Assembly (NCBI GenBank): GCA_020465985.1
Contig: JAANYP010009689.1
Span: 45,711-109,710, forward strand
DNA: 64,000 bases
Reading direction: 5' to 3'
DNA from: Centrapalus pauciflorus
Lineage: Eukaryota > Streptophyta > Magnoliopsida > Asterales > Asteraceae
The notes under the pieces were generated by a model, which worked only from the letters and a program-made list of their open reading frames with translations, ran no database searches and was not told the DNA's origin. This document shows, in pieces, positions 1 through 10,435 of the stretch. Every line of letters starts with the position of its first letter. The first letter of the stretch is position 1. The position numbers and the translations under genes were made by a program.

Positions 1-26
1 TAACTGCGCACATGCATTTCGGACGT

Positions 27-451
27 CCGAATTCGGACCAAGCCCCGAATTCGGATGTCCCCCTTAGTCTAAATTTTAAATTTTTCAAAGTACATAAACC
101 GAATTCGGAACACTGTTGATCCGAATTCGGTCCTTCACAATTTTCAAAATTACTTTAAGTCTAAGTGTTTCCTGTACTGTTCATCCGAACTCGGATGGAA
201 TCCGAATTCGGTCCTTATCCGAATTGTGTGTTCCGTCCGAATTAGGTCCTTTGTTTCCTTTGCATACATTCAATCCGCACCAGGATCCGAATTCGGACCA
301 TTAACATGTTTCATCCGAATTCGGACCCCCCAAGTCCTCATCATCACTTACATCCTGCATCATCCGAATTCGGACCCCAACCATCTCATTTCATGCATCA
401 TCCGGATTTCGGCCTGATCCGAATTCGATGACACTGTTCATCCGAATTCGG
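27..451. repeat. Cluster of CCGAATTCGG palindromes
   Basis: Nine exact copies of the 10-bp palindrome CCGAATTCGG start at 27, 45, 99, 121, 202, 287, 315, 364 and 442, with several one- or two-base variants between them. The usual context is atCCGAATTCGGacc. Spacing is irregular, so this is a dispersed word rather than a tandem satellite. It lies in non-coding sequence just before the first post-pol ORF. The same word recurs at 52731-52937. From 452 to 750 I see only AT-rich non-coding sequence with no recognisable gene. Confidence 0.9.
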
Positions 452-750
452 ACCATCCGAATTCCAACACTTAGCATATCTTTTAAATTTTTTCATTTTT
501 GCATTTTCACTATGATTTAAAAATCCAAAAATATTTTCATTTCGGTGCACCATTGATTAGAGTTAGGATTGGTGTTTGAGTGAAAAAGTCTGATCTAACA
601 TCGGTCTCTTAACGATTGACTTTGGACTTTATTAGTAGAATTTTATTCTACTAATAAAGACCCGGTGCTAACAGATTAGGCAGTTTCTATTTCACACTTA
701 TCTAGACTTCACATCAATGTCTTTTCATTTTAAAGTCTTTTATTCTAACT

Positions 751-3700
751 TTGATGCACCTTTGCAAGATGATGGAACCAGCTGTTATCCTCACCCTACC
801 CCATCCCCCCATTCCCAATAATAACGCCCAACTACCCGAACAATCCATCCTTCCCCAAGCCGAATTTGTCGAGTTTATTCCACATAACTGGCAGCTCGAC
901 GTCTCCTTTCTCACAAAAGAACCCCAAACCCTCACCTTCGACATCCTCCTTCACCACCCCATATATTATGCCTTGTCTACCGCAATCGCTGTTCCCCATA
1001 TATATCTGCAACAATTCTGGAACAGATTGCAATATATTCCCGACGCCGAACCCTTCTTCACAACCACCATCGACTGCGTCCCAGTCAAAATCACCATCGC
1101 CGCAATACGCCATATACTTCACCTTCTCGCCGAAACCTATTTACCATCCCGCCTTCAGTTTGGTCCCATCCCTTCCATCCCAGAAACCCTAGCCGAAATC
1201 CAAACCTTGGGTTATGACGGCCCTCTCTCCAAACCCTCTGATTTCCGCACAAAGAATCTACAATCTCATTGGCGGATTCTTTTCGACGTCATCAACAAGT
1301 GCTTCACAGCAAAGCACTCAGGCCATGACTCTGCCTCCGCTCAGGTTTTAGCCATGTTCACCGGCTTTGCCTTTGACCGCCATGTTGATTATGCGGCCTT
1401 CCTCTTCGAGGAATTGAGACGAGTACATGTGGAGAGGGGAACCAAGAAGGGACGCAAGTACATACCTCTCCAACGGTTTCTGCAACTTATCATACAATAT
1501 GCGATGGATAATGATGAGGACATTCACGAACGTCCTGGAGTCGACGTCTACCCTACCGTGGCCATTCAAAAGCTAACTTTGCCAAAAGCGGGCCCCTTCA
1601 GTACCTATAATGACTATTCCGTTGTCACTATTGCTCAAGGCCACTGAGTCTAGCCAATCCGAAGGTGAGGCCAGCATGAGTGAGGATGAGGGAGTTCTGG
1701 CGGCGGTACATCAATCTTTGGGGATAGGTGAGGGGGAGCATGTGTTAGTAAGTGAGGGAGAAGGTGGTGAGGCGGCAGAGGTGGCGGATTCCGAACGAAC
1801 CGTCTCTGTCGTGCGAGCGATAGATATTCCATCTGAGGGTGACCGAAGCCCTATCAGCCGGACTACCCACCATAAGACCGTCAGTCCAACGGTCGAAATC
1901 ACCCCCACCATCCACTTGGTTTCCCCTCAAAGGGAAACCACTTCATTTTACGGGGTTTCTGCACATACACCATCGCCCTCTCATTCGGAGAGTGGCGGTG
2001 TTGAACGAGGTCACACTCCTCCCCCACGTGACCGAACTTCCTTCATTCACCATTCCATCCCCCCATATACACACGACGCACGATGCCTCTGTGGCATCCC
2101 CAAGAGCTGCCTCCGTGGCAGCTCCGCAAACTTCCAGATCTGAGCGTCCCATAGTGGAGCCAGAAATGACGGAATGAAGACCTGGAGTGGCTCCATCAAC
2201 GCCATCCACTTCAGGCCATCTCCCCATCAACTTGGAGATGCTAACGGCAGCTCTTCGTGCTGCCTGAGTGATTACCCGGGCTGACCTGGACGCCCAAAAG
2301 GAAGCTGCCGAGGAACGTCACACCGCCCTTCTCTCACTTATAAGGGTAAGGGTGTCGCTTCTGAAGCTGTGACTCCACCAGGATCCCATTCAGTCCAAAA
2401 TCAGATTACCGACCTTTCCGACAAGATAGACGCGCTTACTCGCCTTATTCTTCAAGTCCAGGAGCAACTGAACTCCAGAATGGACCGTCTTGAGTCTGCA
2501 GTGATTGAACTTCAGTGTCGTCCTCAGGCTGAGTCTCACAAAAAGAAAACATGACGATCAGGACGACCCTGATCGCCATGAGGGGGAGAAAAGACAGAAA
2601 ACTCAGTCTGAAGACCCATTGATGATTGTAGGGGGAGCAGAGTCCGAAGGTACAGAAATTCAGGGGTCTGGGGATCAGACTTATGAGGATAGGGAGACGC
2701 TGATGATAGCAAATGAACCTTTACAGATTGAAGGTCCAACTCCTTTAGACCCTATGTCAGCAATGGTGAAATATGAACCTCAATATGAAAAAGTTGAAAT
2801 CATATTAGTGTCTGACTCAGACTCTGATACTGATAATGACTATATCTTTCTCACACCAAAGCCTGAACCCCAATCACCGAAACAATCACCTTCTCCAATT
2901 AACGTTTTGGATTCCCCAACCAATGAACCTCAAGAACAAATAACTTCTTCCATCCAATCACCTTCACCCACTCCCATAGAAACTCCATCTATCCAAATCA
3001 CTCTCACTCCAAAAGAAATCCCATCAGTTATACCTACCCAAACAGTCCAACCAACACTTCCAACTCAATCAGTTCTGCCTGCCCACATTGCTGAATCATC
3101 CGGATCCCGAACTGTCGACTGCTTTGACACAAGAGATGTCACCGCAATATACGACATGACAGACGTAGCATGGATCAACTGGTATTCAAGGGGAAAGGTT
3201 CATAATCTGGATGCAGAAATAAAAGAAGAATTGAGTCAGGACTGGAGAGATCGAGTCTTGAAACTTCTTGAGGCTCCTCGCGCCGAATTAGAAGAACCTC
3301 CGGTCCAGGGGTTAAAAGAATTCTTGAATAAGTTCCCGGCTGAACAGTTTCAGAATCCTTTCTTAGAAGAAAGATTCAAGATGGTATTTAGAAAGAAGTC
3401 GGGGTCTTACAGTAGACGTCTTCTGATGGTGATGACCGATGCATCTCGATGCGTTCAAGCAGAATATAATCAGATGATGCTAAGGGAAAAGAGAGATAAG
3501 AGCAAATATTGGTCTAAATCCAAAATTGTAAAGATCAATAACATCCACATGTACAAAAGGGCCAGAGTGTTCACTCCAGCCTTCGAGGTACTCAGAGAAG
3601 ACGGAACGGTTCAAGAATTATATGAAAGAGACCTTGACTTTGTAGACATAGACGACATCGAGCTTCTGCACAACAAGATGAAAAATAAAGTCAAGGGTCA

Positions 3701-4189
3701 TCTAACTCACATGACTGCACTTGCAGCCCTGGTCCGATGCATGAATCGCCACTCAATTATAATGTGCCTCAGAGATTTTCGGATGGCAATTGAGGGTGCA
3801 TTAGTTAAAGTGTGTCTGAAAGCTCCTGATCAAGATATATTTTTGCTAGACCACTATCCGGCGTATAAAGTTCTGCTTCGAGGACAGCCAGGTGTTATAT
3901 TTTTTAACCAGAAAGGTCACAAAGATTCATGCGCTTTGAGGATCTCCCATGTTACTCCGACGGCACTATCAAATTGGTTCGAGCAGCGCTTACTCAGAAA
4001 GTTCAAGATTTTGACGCTCAACCAAATCCGGAACTCAGATGCTCACCGAAGGAGATTCAGGATATCCTCAGCGGCATAGAATACCTGAACGAACGGCTAC
4101 ATATGAGACAAGTGACCAGACGCTTTGACGTCATCCTTGGACTCCGAGAATCGAGTGATCATGCCAGAGTTCCAGGACCTCCACAATGA
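751..4189 (+). pseudogene. Post-pol (3') ORF of a Sirevirus-like Copia element, copy 1, frameshifted
   Basis: This is a retrotransposon-borne protein of unknown function, not a host gene. Coding potential runs through three frames (751-1647, about 1610-2554, 2505-4079, then 3929-4189), so it is broken by frameshifts. The N-terminal part has the family signature seen in three other copies here: YYAL, then QQFW, a GY..PL motif, W..LF, C..AKH.G, FAFDRH.DYA and a final LQRFLQLI. The middle is Pro/Ser/Glu-rich with a basic patch KRKHDD followed by EGEKRQK. The C-terminal part has an FEVLREDGT..ELYERDL segment and ends RRFD.ILGLR, both matched in copy 2. A polypurine tract and an LTR start follow directly, which places it at the env-like position. 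No RT lies upstream in the window. Identity as a member of this family is firm; its function is unknown. Confidence 0.8.
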
Positions 4190-4193
4190 TTGA

Positions 4194-4316
4194 AAAGGCG
4201 GAGATTGTTAGATATTTAATTTCGATCATGTAGACTTATTTTGTAATAATTATTTACCTAGTATTTAGCTTTGTATTTAGTTCCTTTGTAATTTATTTAC
4301 TTTATTATTTTTACAG
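4194..4316 (+). other. Polypurine tract, 3' LTR start, and splice-acceptor-like site
   Basis: The purine-rich aaaaggcggaga at 4194-4205 is followed by a TG start (tgttagatattt from 4206), the usual order of PPT then 3' LTR in Copia elements. Only about 110 bp of AT-rich LTR-like sequence remains before the second ORF, so the LTR is truncated. The segment ends at 4316 with a pyrimidine-rich run and ttttacag, a good plant 3' splice-site match placed 8 bp before the second ORF. Confidence 0.5.
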
Positions 4317-4323
4317 GTTACAA

Positions 4324-7300
4324 TTGGCATCCCAAGCCCACACCCAAAATTCTAGTTCTTCAGATTCACATTCATCATCCAATCATACACTGGTCTCAAA
4401 ACCAGTTAAGTCAGCCTCCGTAACCCGACCATCACCTTCATCACCAATCCCCGAAACCCAACTTGTTAAATCCAAATACTGTTTAGCCCTGGTGGACAAT
4501 AACCACAGATTTGATCCCAAAGTCATTAAAGTCAGTCATCCTATCATTGTGGACATCCTGAATGGTCACCCTCTTGGATACCTTTTGAAGTACAAACCAA
4601 ACTTTGGTGTATTTGAACCAATTCTGGCACACCGTTAAGTTTGTACCTGTCGATGGAAATCATCATTTTAAAGTGACTATAGATCAATTCAAGACAAAGA
4701 TCACACTTTCCAGACTTCTTCACAACTTATTCCTGCCAAGAAGAATTGATACAGTAAATTTCCTAGACTTGGCAGATTTTGAAGATTTTGTGTCTGATGA
4801 AGAGTTAGTTCAAGATCTTATATGTTTGGGCTACTCCAAACCTTTACCTAAGAGTTCAAAGTTCCATAGAAATGGATTAAATGGAGAGTGGTACACCCTG
4901 TTTGGAATCGTCAACAGGTGTATGACTTCTAAACACACCGGCATTGATAGAGGAAGTATTCACTGCTTAAGGATATTTCATGGAATTGCATTTAATAAGC
5001 ACTACGATTATGCTCAATGAATATGTGAGGACCTCAAGGAAGTTGTCTTGGCTAAAACAACCAACAGAGCACGGAAATTTGTGTCGCTTCAACGTTTTAT
5101 CCAAATTTTGAATAGGGGTATTTTGAGAGCGAATGAGCAAATACCAAAGAGATCAAATGATCAAAAATGTCTGGACTACGTAATGATGAGTCTACATGGT
5201 GTACAAGATGCACCTAATGCCAATGTCATGCCTATTCAAGAAGCTCTTCTTAAATATGCTGATCCAGAGTCTTATAGTGTGAGATTGTATCGAATAGATC
5301 ATGCTCCTATAGAAACCCAGGAACTGGGTTTTCTTACACAGGGAGTCTTAGGAGAGGAGGAACATCATCAAGGGGCTGATGTTCAGGGAAGCCAAAGTGA
5401 GATTGAGGGAGCTATGGAGCAAGAGAGGGGTGGTGAGAGAAGTTCTGACTCTAAAAGAACATTTTCTAATATTGCTAAAGGAGGTAATGAAGGAGCTGAT
5501 GATGACGATGATGATGATGAGGGTAATGATGATAATGAGGGAGGTGCAGGTAGGATTCAATTTTCTGAGCCTGAATAATTACCGGAAATCGATATTGTTG
5601 AGATAGCAAGGTCGAGTGTGAGAGATATACCTAGCCCAGAAAGCCGGGAATTAGCCACAACTGCTGTTGACTCCCATATGGGAGTTAGCATTGAAATGGT
5701 CAGTACCCCACTGACAAGTGCACATCCCACAAGTCACCCACCTTCTTCCCAACAAGAAGGTGTTTTATTTTCTCACCGGGATATACACAAGATCTATCCT
5801 TAAATCCTTTGGATTTTATGGATATTGAAACCAGTACACAGCTGCCCGGGTGTACAATTTTTTCTCAAGCACAAGTAATAGATCTCTTACACTCTAAGAC
5901 GCTTGCGTCAACTTCATTTGTTGAAGTAAGTGCAGAAGGACTGAGTGTCCCTGCCAGAACAACCATGGTGATGGAAGCATCTGTTGCTCCTTCACTTGAA
6001 GTGGTTGGAAGTCCTACCAGAGAGATATCAATGCCAACTCTGATCGTAGGAAAGTTCTTTTTACAAGTTCTACTGTTGTGTCAACTGGAAGTCTACGTGA
6101 CCCAGTAGTTAGAATGTCACCCTTTGTCACAAAAGACAAGTTCAATGAAGCCATTGCTAGAGTTTCTACTCAAATGACAAATCAATTCTCAGAAATGATG
6201 GAGCAAATGTCAAATATTCAAAAGCTGTTAAAGGGAAAGAATGTTGCTGAAGGAGTTAAAGAAAGAGATCTGCAACAATCTATTGATGAGCTCCGAGATT
6301 TTGTTTAGGATCAGTTTGACGAAATGCGAGAAAGAATGATTGGGCTGCAGAGTACAGTGGTTACTACTTTGGATGCAATGTCAGAGAGAATATCAGCTGT
6401 TGAGCAGACCTGCAAAGTCCAAGCTTCTGATCCTAAACGAAAACATGATGAGCATGACGATGACTCCGATGATGCTCATCATGAGGGGGAGAAGAGGAGG
6501 AAGCTTGGAGAAGAGGATACTAGAATTTTAATGATTACATATCTTGATAAAGAAAAGGAGATAGAAGGAGAAGAGGCTGGGAGCTCAAAAGAAAAACATG
6601 TTGAAGCTCAAAGTGAGTTGGAATTGATTCTTTATGAAGATGTTCCAGTTCCTATAAGTGTTCAATCAGGAATATATAATTTTGAAGAATATGATGATTC
6701 GGATAATGAGGAACAATGTCAAGCATTAATGATTGAGGAGGTTGAGAAAGATATTGAGATGTCTGATGATGACGATATGTTTGATTTATATGAAATATCA
6801 TTGAGAGCTGAAAGGATAGAAGAGGAAGAAAAATCAGTTGAGCAGATTTTGAAAGATGGTGTACCGACGCCAACGGTTGAAAAGCCTGAGGTGACGGTTA
6901 CAGTCAAAGAAGAATTGGATACCTTTCCAATTGAAAATGTGATGCCTCCTGCAATGTCTGAGCTGAATGAAGTAGAGCTTATGGATAAACTTTTTAATCA
7001 TTACATTTTGGCTGATGAATCCCAAAGACAACATCAGTTAAGATTTGAAGTGCAGAAGGTAGTCCAGAAAGAAATTAATGACATGCTTACAGTGTTAAAT
7101 GAAGATGAAGTAAGTAAGAAAAAGATAAAGGTGTTGGATTTGTCTGCGAAAAAATCTGTTGAGTACATCAGAAAAAGAAATAAGCTTCCGTACTTAGAAG
7201 ATCATCTAGAGAAGAAGATATTTTGTAAGAGGCAAGCACCTAGCACGTTTTTGAAGTTGTTCAGAGTGTTGGAGCCTAACAAGCCAAATTTGGTGAATTA

Positions 7301-7984
7301 TGCCAGTTTTCTACAAAACAAAGCGCAACCGGTTGAAAAGGTCAGAAGTGAATTCAGGATAGTAGATCTGGTAAAGATTGAGAAGGATAGATTTGTGAAA
7401 GTATTTTATCCTACATTCACGGTGACTAGAACTAATGGAAATACATACATTTTCACCGAGGCAGATATGTTTGGGATGAATTTGGTAGATATTGAAGATC
7501 TCTTTGACGAATTGTACAGAAATAAAAGAGATGAACATTGTAGATTTGCACTCAAGACATTGTTTCACTTCATGCACACCAAACTGGTGCTTATGTCTGT
7601 GCAATATCTACAAATTGGTGTTGAGAGAGGTATGAGGAAGATCAATATCACTACGCCTAATTGCTTTATCAAGTACATGGAGAATTTGAAAGAATTTCAA
7701 GTGGTTATGGCAAAGCATCCAGTTGTGATTACAAAGACAAAAATCAAAAGCTGAAGGTTATGCGAAGTGTTGAGCTGAATAAATTTTGTGATGGAACTTT
7801 GCAGAAAGTGTTGACAGGCTTGAAAGGTAAACTAGCTGCTGACAAGAAGAGAAAGACGAAGAAAGGTGCTTTAAGTGTTAGTGATAGAAAATTGATTGTG
7901 GAGTTTATCTCAAAGATTAATGGGAGGTTATCGAACAGAAGGAGTATTCGTCGTTTTGAGATGAAGCTTGGGCTATCAAACTGA
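4324..7984 (+). pseudogene. Post-pol (3') ORF of a Sirevirus-like Copia element, copy 2, frameshifted
   Basis: This is the second copy of the retrotransposon protein family. The start codon appears lost: the frame opens at a TTG where copy 3 has an ATG behind a splice-acceptor-like site. Pieces at 4324-4638, 4604-5020, 5048-5578, 5618-6308, 6324-7754 and 7661-7984 lie in several frames, with a stop between DYAQ and the following ICEDL. N-terminal signatures align with copy 1: LGYSKPLPKSSKF, W..LFGIVNRC, SKHTGID, GIAFNKHYDYA and LQRFIQIL. The linker is strongly acidic and includes a run of Asp near 5505-5520. A bipartite basic patch KRKHDEHDD with EGEKRRK parallels copy 1. The C-terminal FTVTRTNGNTY..TEADMF..DIEDL and RRFEMKLGL match copy 1. 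Codon third positions are AT-richer than in copy 1, which fits a different element lineage. Confidence 0.8.
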
Positions 7985-8055
7985 AGACTCATTATCTTTG
8001 TATTCGTCGTTTTGAGATGAAGCTTGGGCTATCAAACTGAAGACTCATTATCTTT
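7944..8055 (+). repeat. Exact 56-bp tandem duplication over the ORF end
   Basis: Positions 7944-7999 are repeated exactly at 8000-8055. The unit carries the last codons of the copy 2 ORF, its stop codon and 15 bp beyond it. The second unit lies after the first stop, so the protein is unchanged. Perfect identity implies a recent duplication. Confidence 0.95.
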
Positions 8056-8060
8056 CATCA

Positions 8061-8383
8061 AAGGGGGAGAATGTTGGAAACTTTTTTAGTTGATGAAAAA
8101 TAATAAGTATAGGGGTCTATTTGTAATTTGTTAATAGTAGTGACTTTTTGTATAAATAGAAAATATTGTACAGTGATAGGTACGGATCTGAAATTTATTG
8201 TTGCACGGAATTCTTAGCAAGGAATTTAGGGCTACAGTGTTCTTTCGATATTCATTCTATAATTCCTATTTTGGTGCAATCAAATCATTCGGTTAGTGTT
8301 TCTATTGTTCTTAATTGTTTGATATCTTGTTTGTGATTGATTAAATTGAATATATCACTTTTCTCGATTTTCTTTTCCCTACA
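8061..8383 (+). mobile_element. Polypurine tract and 3' LTR of the copy 2 element
   Basis: The purine tract aaagggggaga (8060-8070) precedes a TG start at 8072 (tgttggaaac), and a CA end falls at 8383 (ttttccctaca), giving an LTR of about 312 bp. A TATA-like tataaata lies at 8151-8158. Without a second LTR or a target duplication the right edge is a best estimate. The LTR2 of the element at 60249 begins with the same tgttggaaa. Confidence 0.6.
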
Positions 8384-8709
8384 AGAATGTCCTATTTTGT
8401 TATTTATTTAACTCAAAAAAACAATCATGATATTTTAAAAGCTCTAGCTGATTACCTAATTGTTATAACTAAAATTGTTTTAAAATGCGTCCTCACATGA
8501 TTTCCTATAAATCGATCATTTTATTACATTTGTTCAACTGATTCTGATTGTCATCATCTACATTATTACTTTCAAACAAACATGAAAACACCCTTTCGAG
8601 TTTTATAGCCAAAACACCATTTTTTTACGTTAACACTTAATATGGGTTTGTTAACATCGCTTTTCTTCCTATTAAAAAGCCAATGTACCTTGTTTGCATG
8701 TCTTCAATT

Positions 8710-9310
8710 TCATTTTTCAACATGCTTTTAGATTTCTGGACCACTCTAGATGAAAACCAGGTCAGAAGCATTGTGGATAATATAAAAACAGATAATCACA
8801 GCCATATCCAGCAGAAAAACAGAAAGAGCGGAGAGGGAAAAAGCTGAAGATTTTGATGCTCTGGAGGGAGAACTGCTTAAAGAGGAAAATGAGCAAGAAG
8901 AATAAGTGTTTGACCAAGTTTGTTCCTTTTCCTTGTACTGTTTCAAAGTGAATTAAGTGTCATAATCCTTTGTCCTGTTTTTCAGTTGATAATGCAGTTC
9001 AATAAAATTATTCTTTTGTGTCTCTATTAATTGCCTGTTAAAGATTGGTGAAATGTTGGGAACTTTGATAAAAACATTTAAAGCCTCTTTCTTGCCTTTC
9101 TTTGATTAGATGTCAATATTTTTAATGCCTTACAATTGTGCTAATCATCAAACTTAATGGGAATCTTTTTTTAAAAAATATTTTTGGGTAAATAACGTCT
9201 TCCACATCTACTAAGGACAAAACTCGTGAAGAAAGAAGAATTGCCATTTGCATCTTTGATGATGTTGCCGAGCAGTGTCGTGAAGCGGCTCTAAAGTATG
9301 GATACCTCTC
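8710..9310 (+). pseudogene. Importin-5 (karyopherin beta-3) gene fragment
   Basis: Two exon-like pieces of a HEAT-repeat nuclear import receptor survive with the intron between them. The first, about 8785-8925, reads AEREKAEDFDALEGELLKEE followed by NEQEE, a stop, then VFDQ. The second, about 9215-9300, reads DKTREERRIAICIFDDVAEQ and then CREAALKY. Both match a central segment of plant importin-5 in the correct order, recognised from memory. Importin-5 normally exceeds 1000 residues, so this is a small piece. The retained intron rules out a processed retrocopy. It stands beside fragments of two unrelated host genes on the same strand, which suggests capture by a Helitron or another DNA transposon. 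Confidence 0.75.
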
Positions 9311-9654
9311 CAGTTATGCAAAACAAACCCATCCCATATGTTAAATGTAATTGCAATGCTCTACCTCTCACCTCACACAAGAAACAAATGTTGTAATTCT
9401 TTCCTGTAAATTGTCTTGTTTATTTAGATTTTCATCCATCGAAAACAATATTTTGTTGTTATTGAATCATGAAGAGGGTGCATGGAATGGGTAAAAAGTG
9501 TCTGTTTGTAGATATTATGTCATTCAGGTCACATTCATTACCAAACTTATAGAAAGTTATGCCTTGTTTGATATAAAATGTAATATATTTATAGGTGATC
9601 TTTTCCATAACCACTAAGACTTGTTGGGAACATATTTAATTTCTAAGCAGGTTG

Positions 9655-10300
9655 GAGAATGGTTCTAGTGGATTTGAGGAACCATCGTATATCATTGACC
9701 CTGCACTTCTGAGGCCTGGTTGTCTTTGATCAGTTGCTATACATCTGTCTCCCAGATGAAGAGTACCGCTATCAAATCTTTAAATCAGTGTTGAGGAAAT
9801 CTCTTGTTGCCAAAGATGTCGATCTGGGAGCACTTGCCAAGTACACTCAAGGCTTCAGTGTTGCTGATATCACAGAAGCGTGCCTGCAAGTAAGCCATCC
9901 CGGAGAACATTGAGAAAGTAACTGCTCTTTACAATGGTAAAAGAAAAATGTTGTGATTGATCATTGGTCAAATATCTAAAAGTACTCTTAAATAACATGA
10001 CATTGAAGTTCATTTGCAAATTGCAATGATGATATCGGGCGGATAGGTAATTTATTGATTTTGTGATGTTTTCCAAATCCAGGATATAGAGAGGGAAAAG
10101 AGAAGCGAGAACCCAGAGGTGATGGAGGAGGATGAGGTGGTTGAAATCAAGGCTGCACACTTTGAAGAATCGATGAATTTTGCACGTAGGAGTATTAGTG
10201 ATGCTGACATTCGGATATACCAGGCATTTGCTCAAACGCTCCAGCAGTCCAGAGGGTTCGGTTCTAAGTTCAAGTTTGCAGAGATAAAAATAATTCACCA
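9655..10300 (+). pseudogene. CDC48/p97 AAA-ATPase gene fragment (end of D2)
   Basis: Exon-like pieces match the end of the second AAA domain and the C-terminal tail of CDC48, the ubiquitin-selective segregase. IIDPALLRPG (about 9688-9720) is the region before the arginine-finger segment; a frame slip follows, then LPDEEYRYQIFKSVLRKS and ALAKYTQGFSVADITEACLQ (to about 9888). An intron separates these from a second piece (10083-10300) containing EKRSENPE, an acidic MEEDEVVEIKAAHFEESMNF segment, and SDADIRIYQAFAQTLQQSRG. The Walker motifs are absent. Frame slips and missing exons make it non-functional. Introns are retained and it lies in series with the importin-5 fragment. Confidence 0.85.
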
Positions 10301-10322
10301 TATTAAAGTTTTACAAAATATC

Positions 10323-10435
10323 ATATACTGATTGGGCTTGGCCTGATGTCGTTATTGGACATTCTTTTGGCGGTAAGGTAGCTTTGTGATATGCTTTAAG
10401 TTGTGCTAACGGTGATTATGGCGTGTCAGCACAAG
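10323..10435 (+). pseudogene. Alpha/beta-hydrolase gene fragment
   Basis: About 35 codons read DWAWPDVVIGHSFGGKVAL, then a stop, then YALSCANGDYGVSAQ. GHSFGG is the nucleophile-elbow motif GxSxG of the alpha/beta-hydrolase fold. The in-frame TGA after KVAL and the very short extent show a fragment. It is the third host-gene piece in a row on the plus strand. The specific parent gene is unknown. Confidence 0.6.

Noticed and set aside
5348..5606. Minus-strand Ile/Thr-rich and plus-strand Met-rich ORFs
   Set aside because: Shadows of the Asp/Glu-rich linker of post-pol copy 2.
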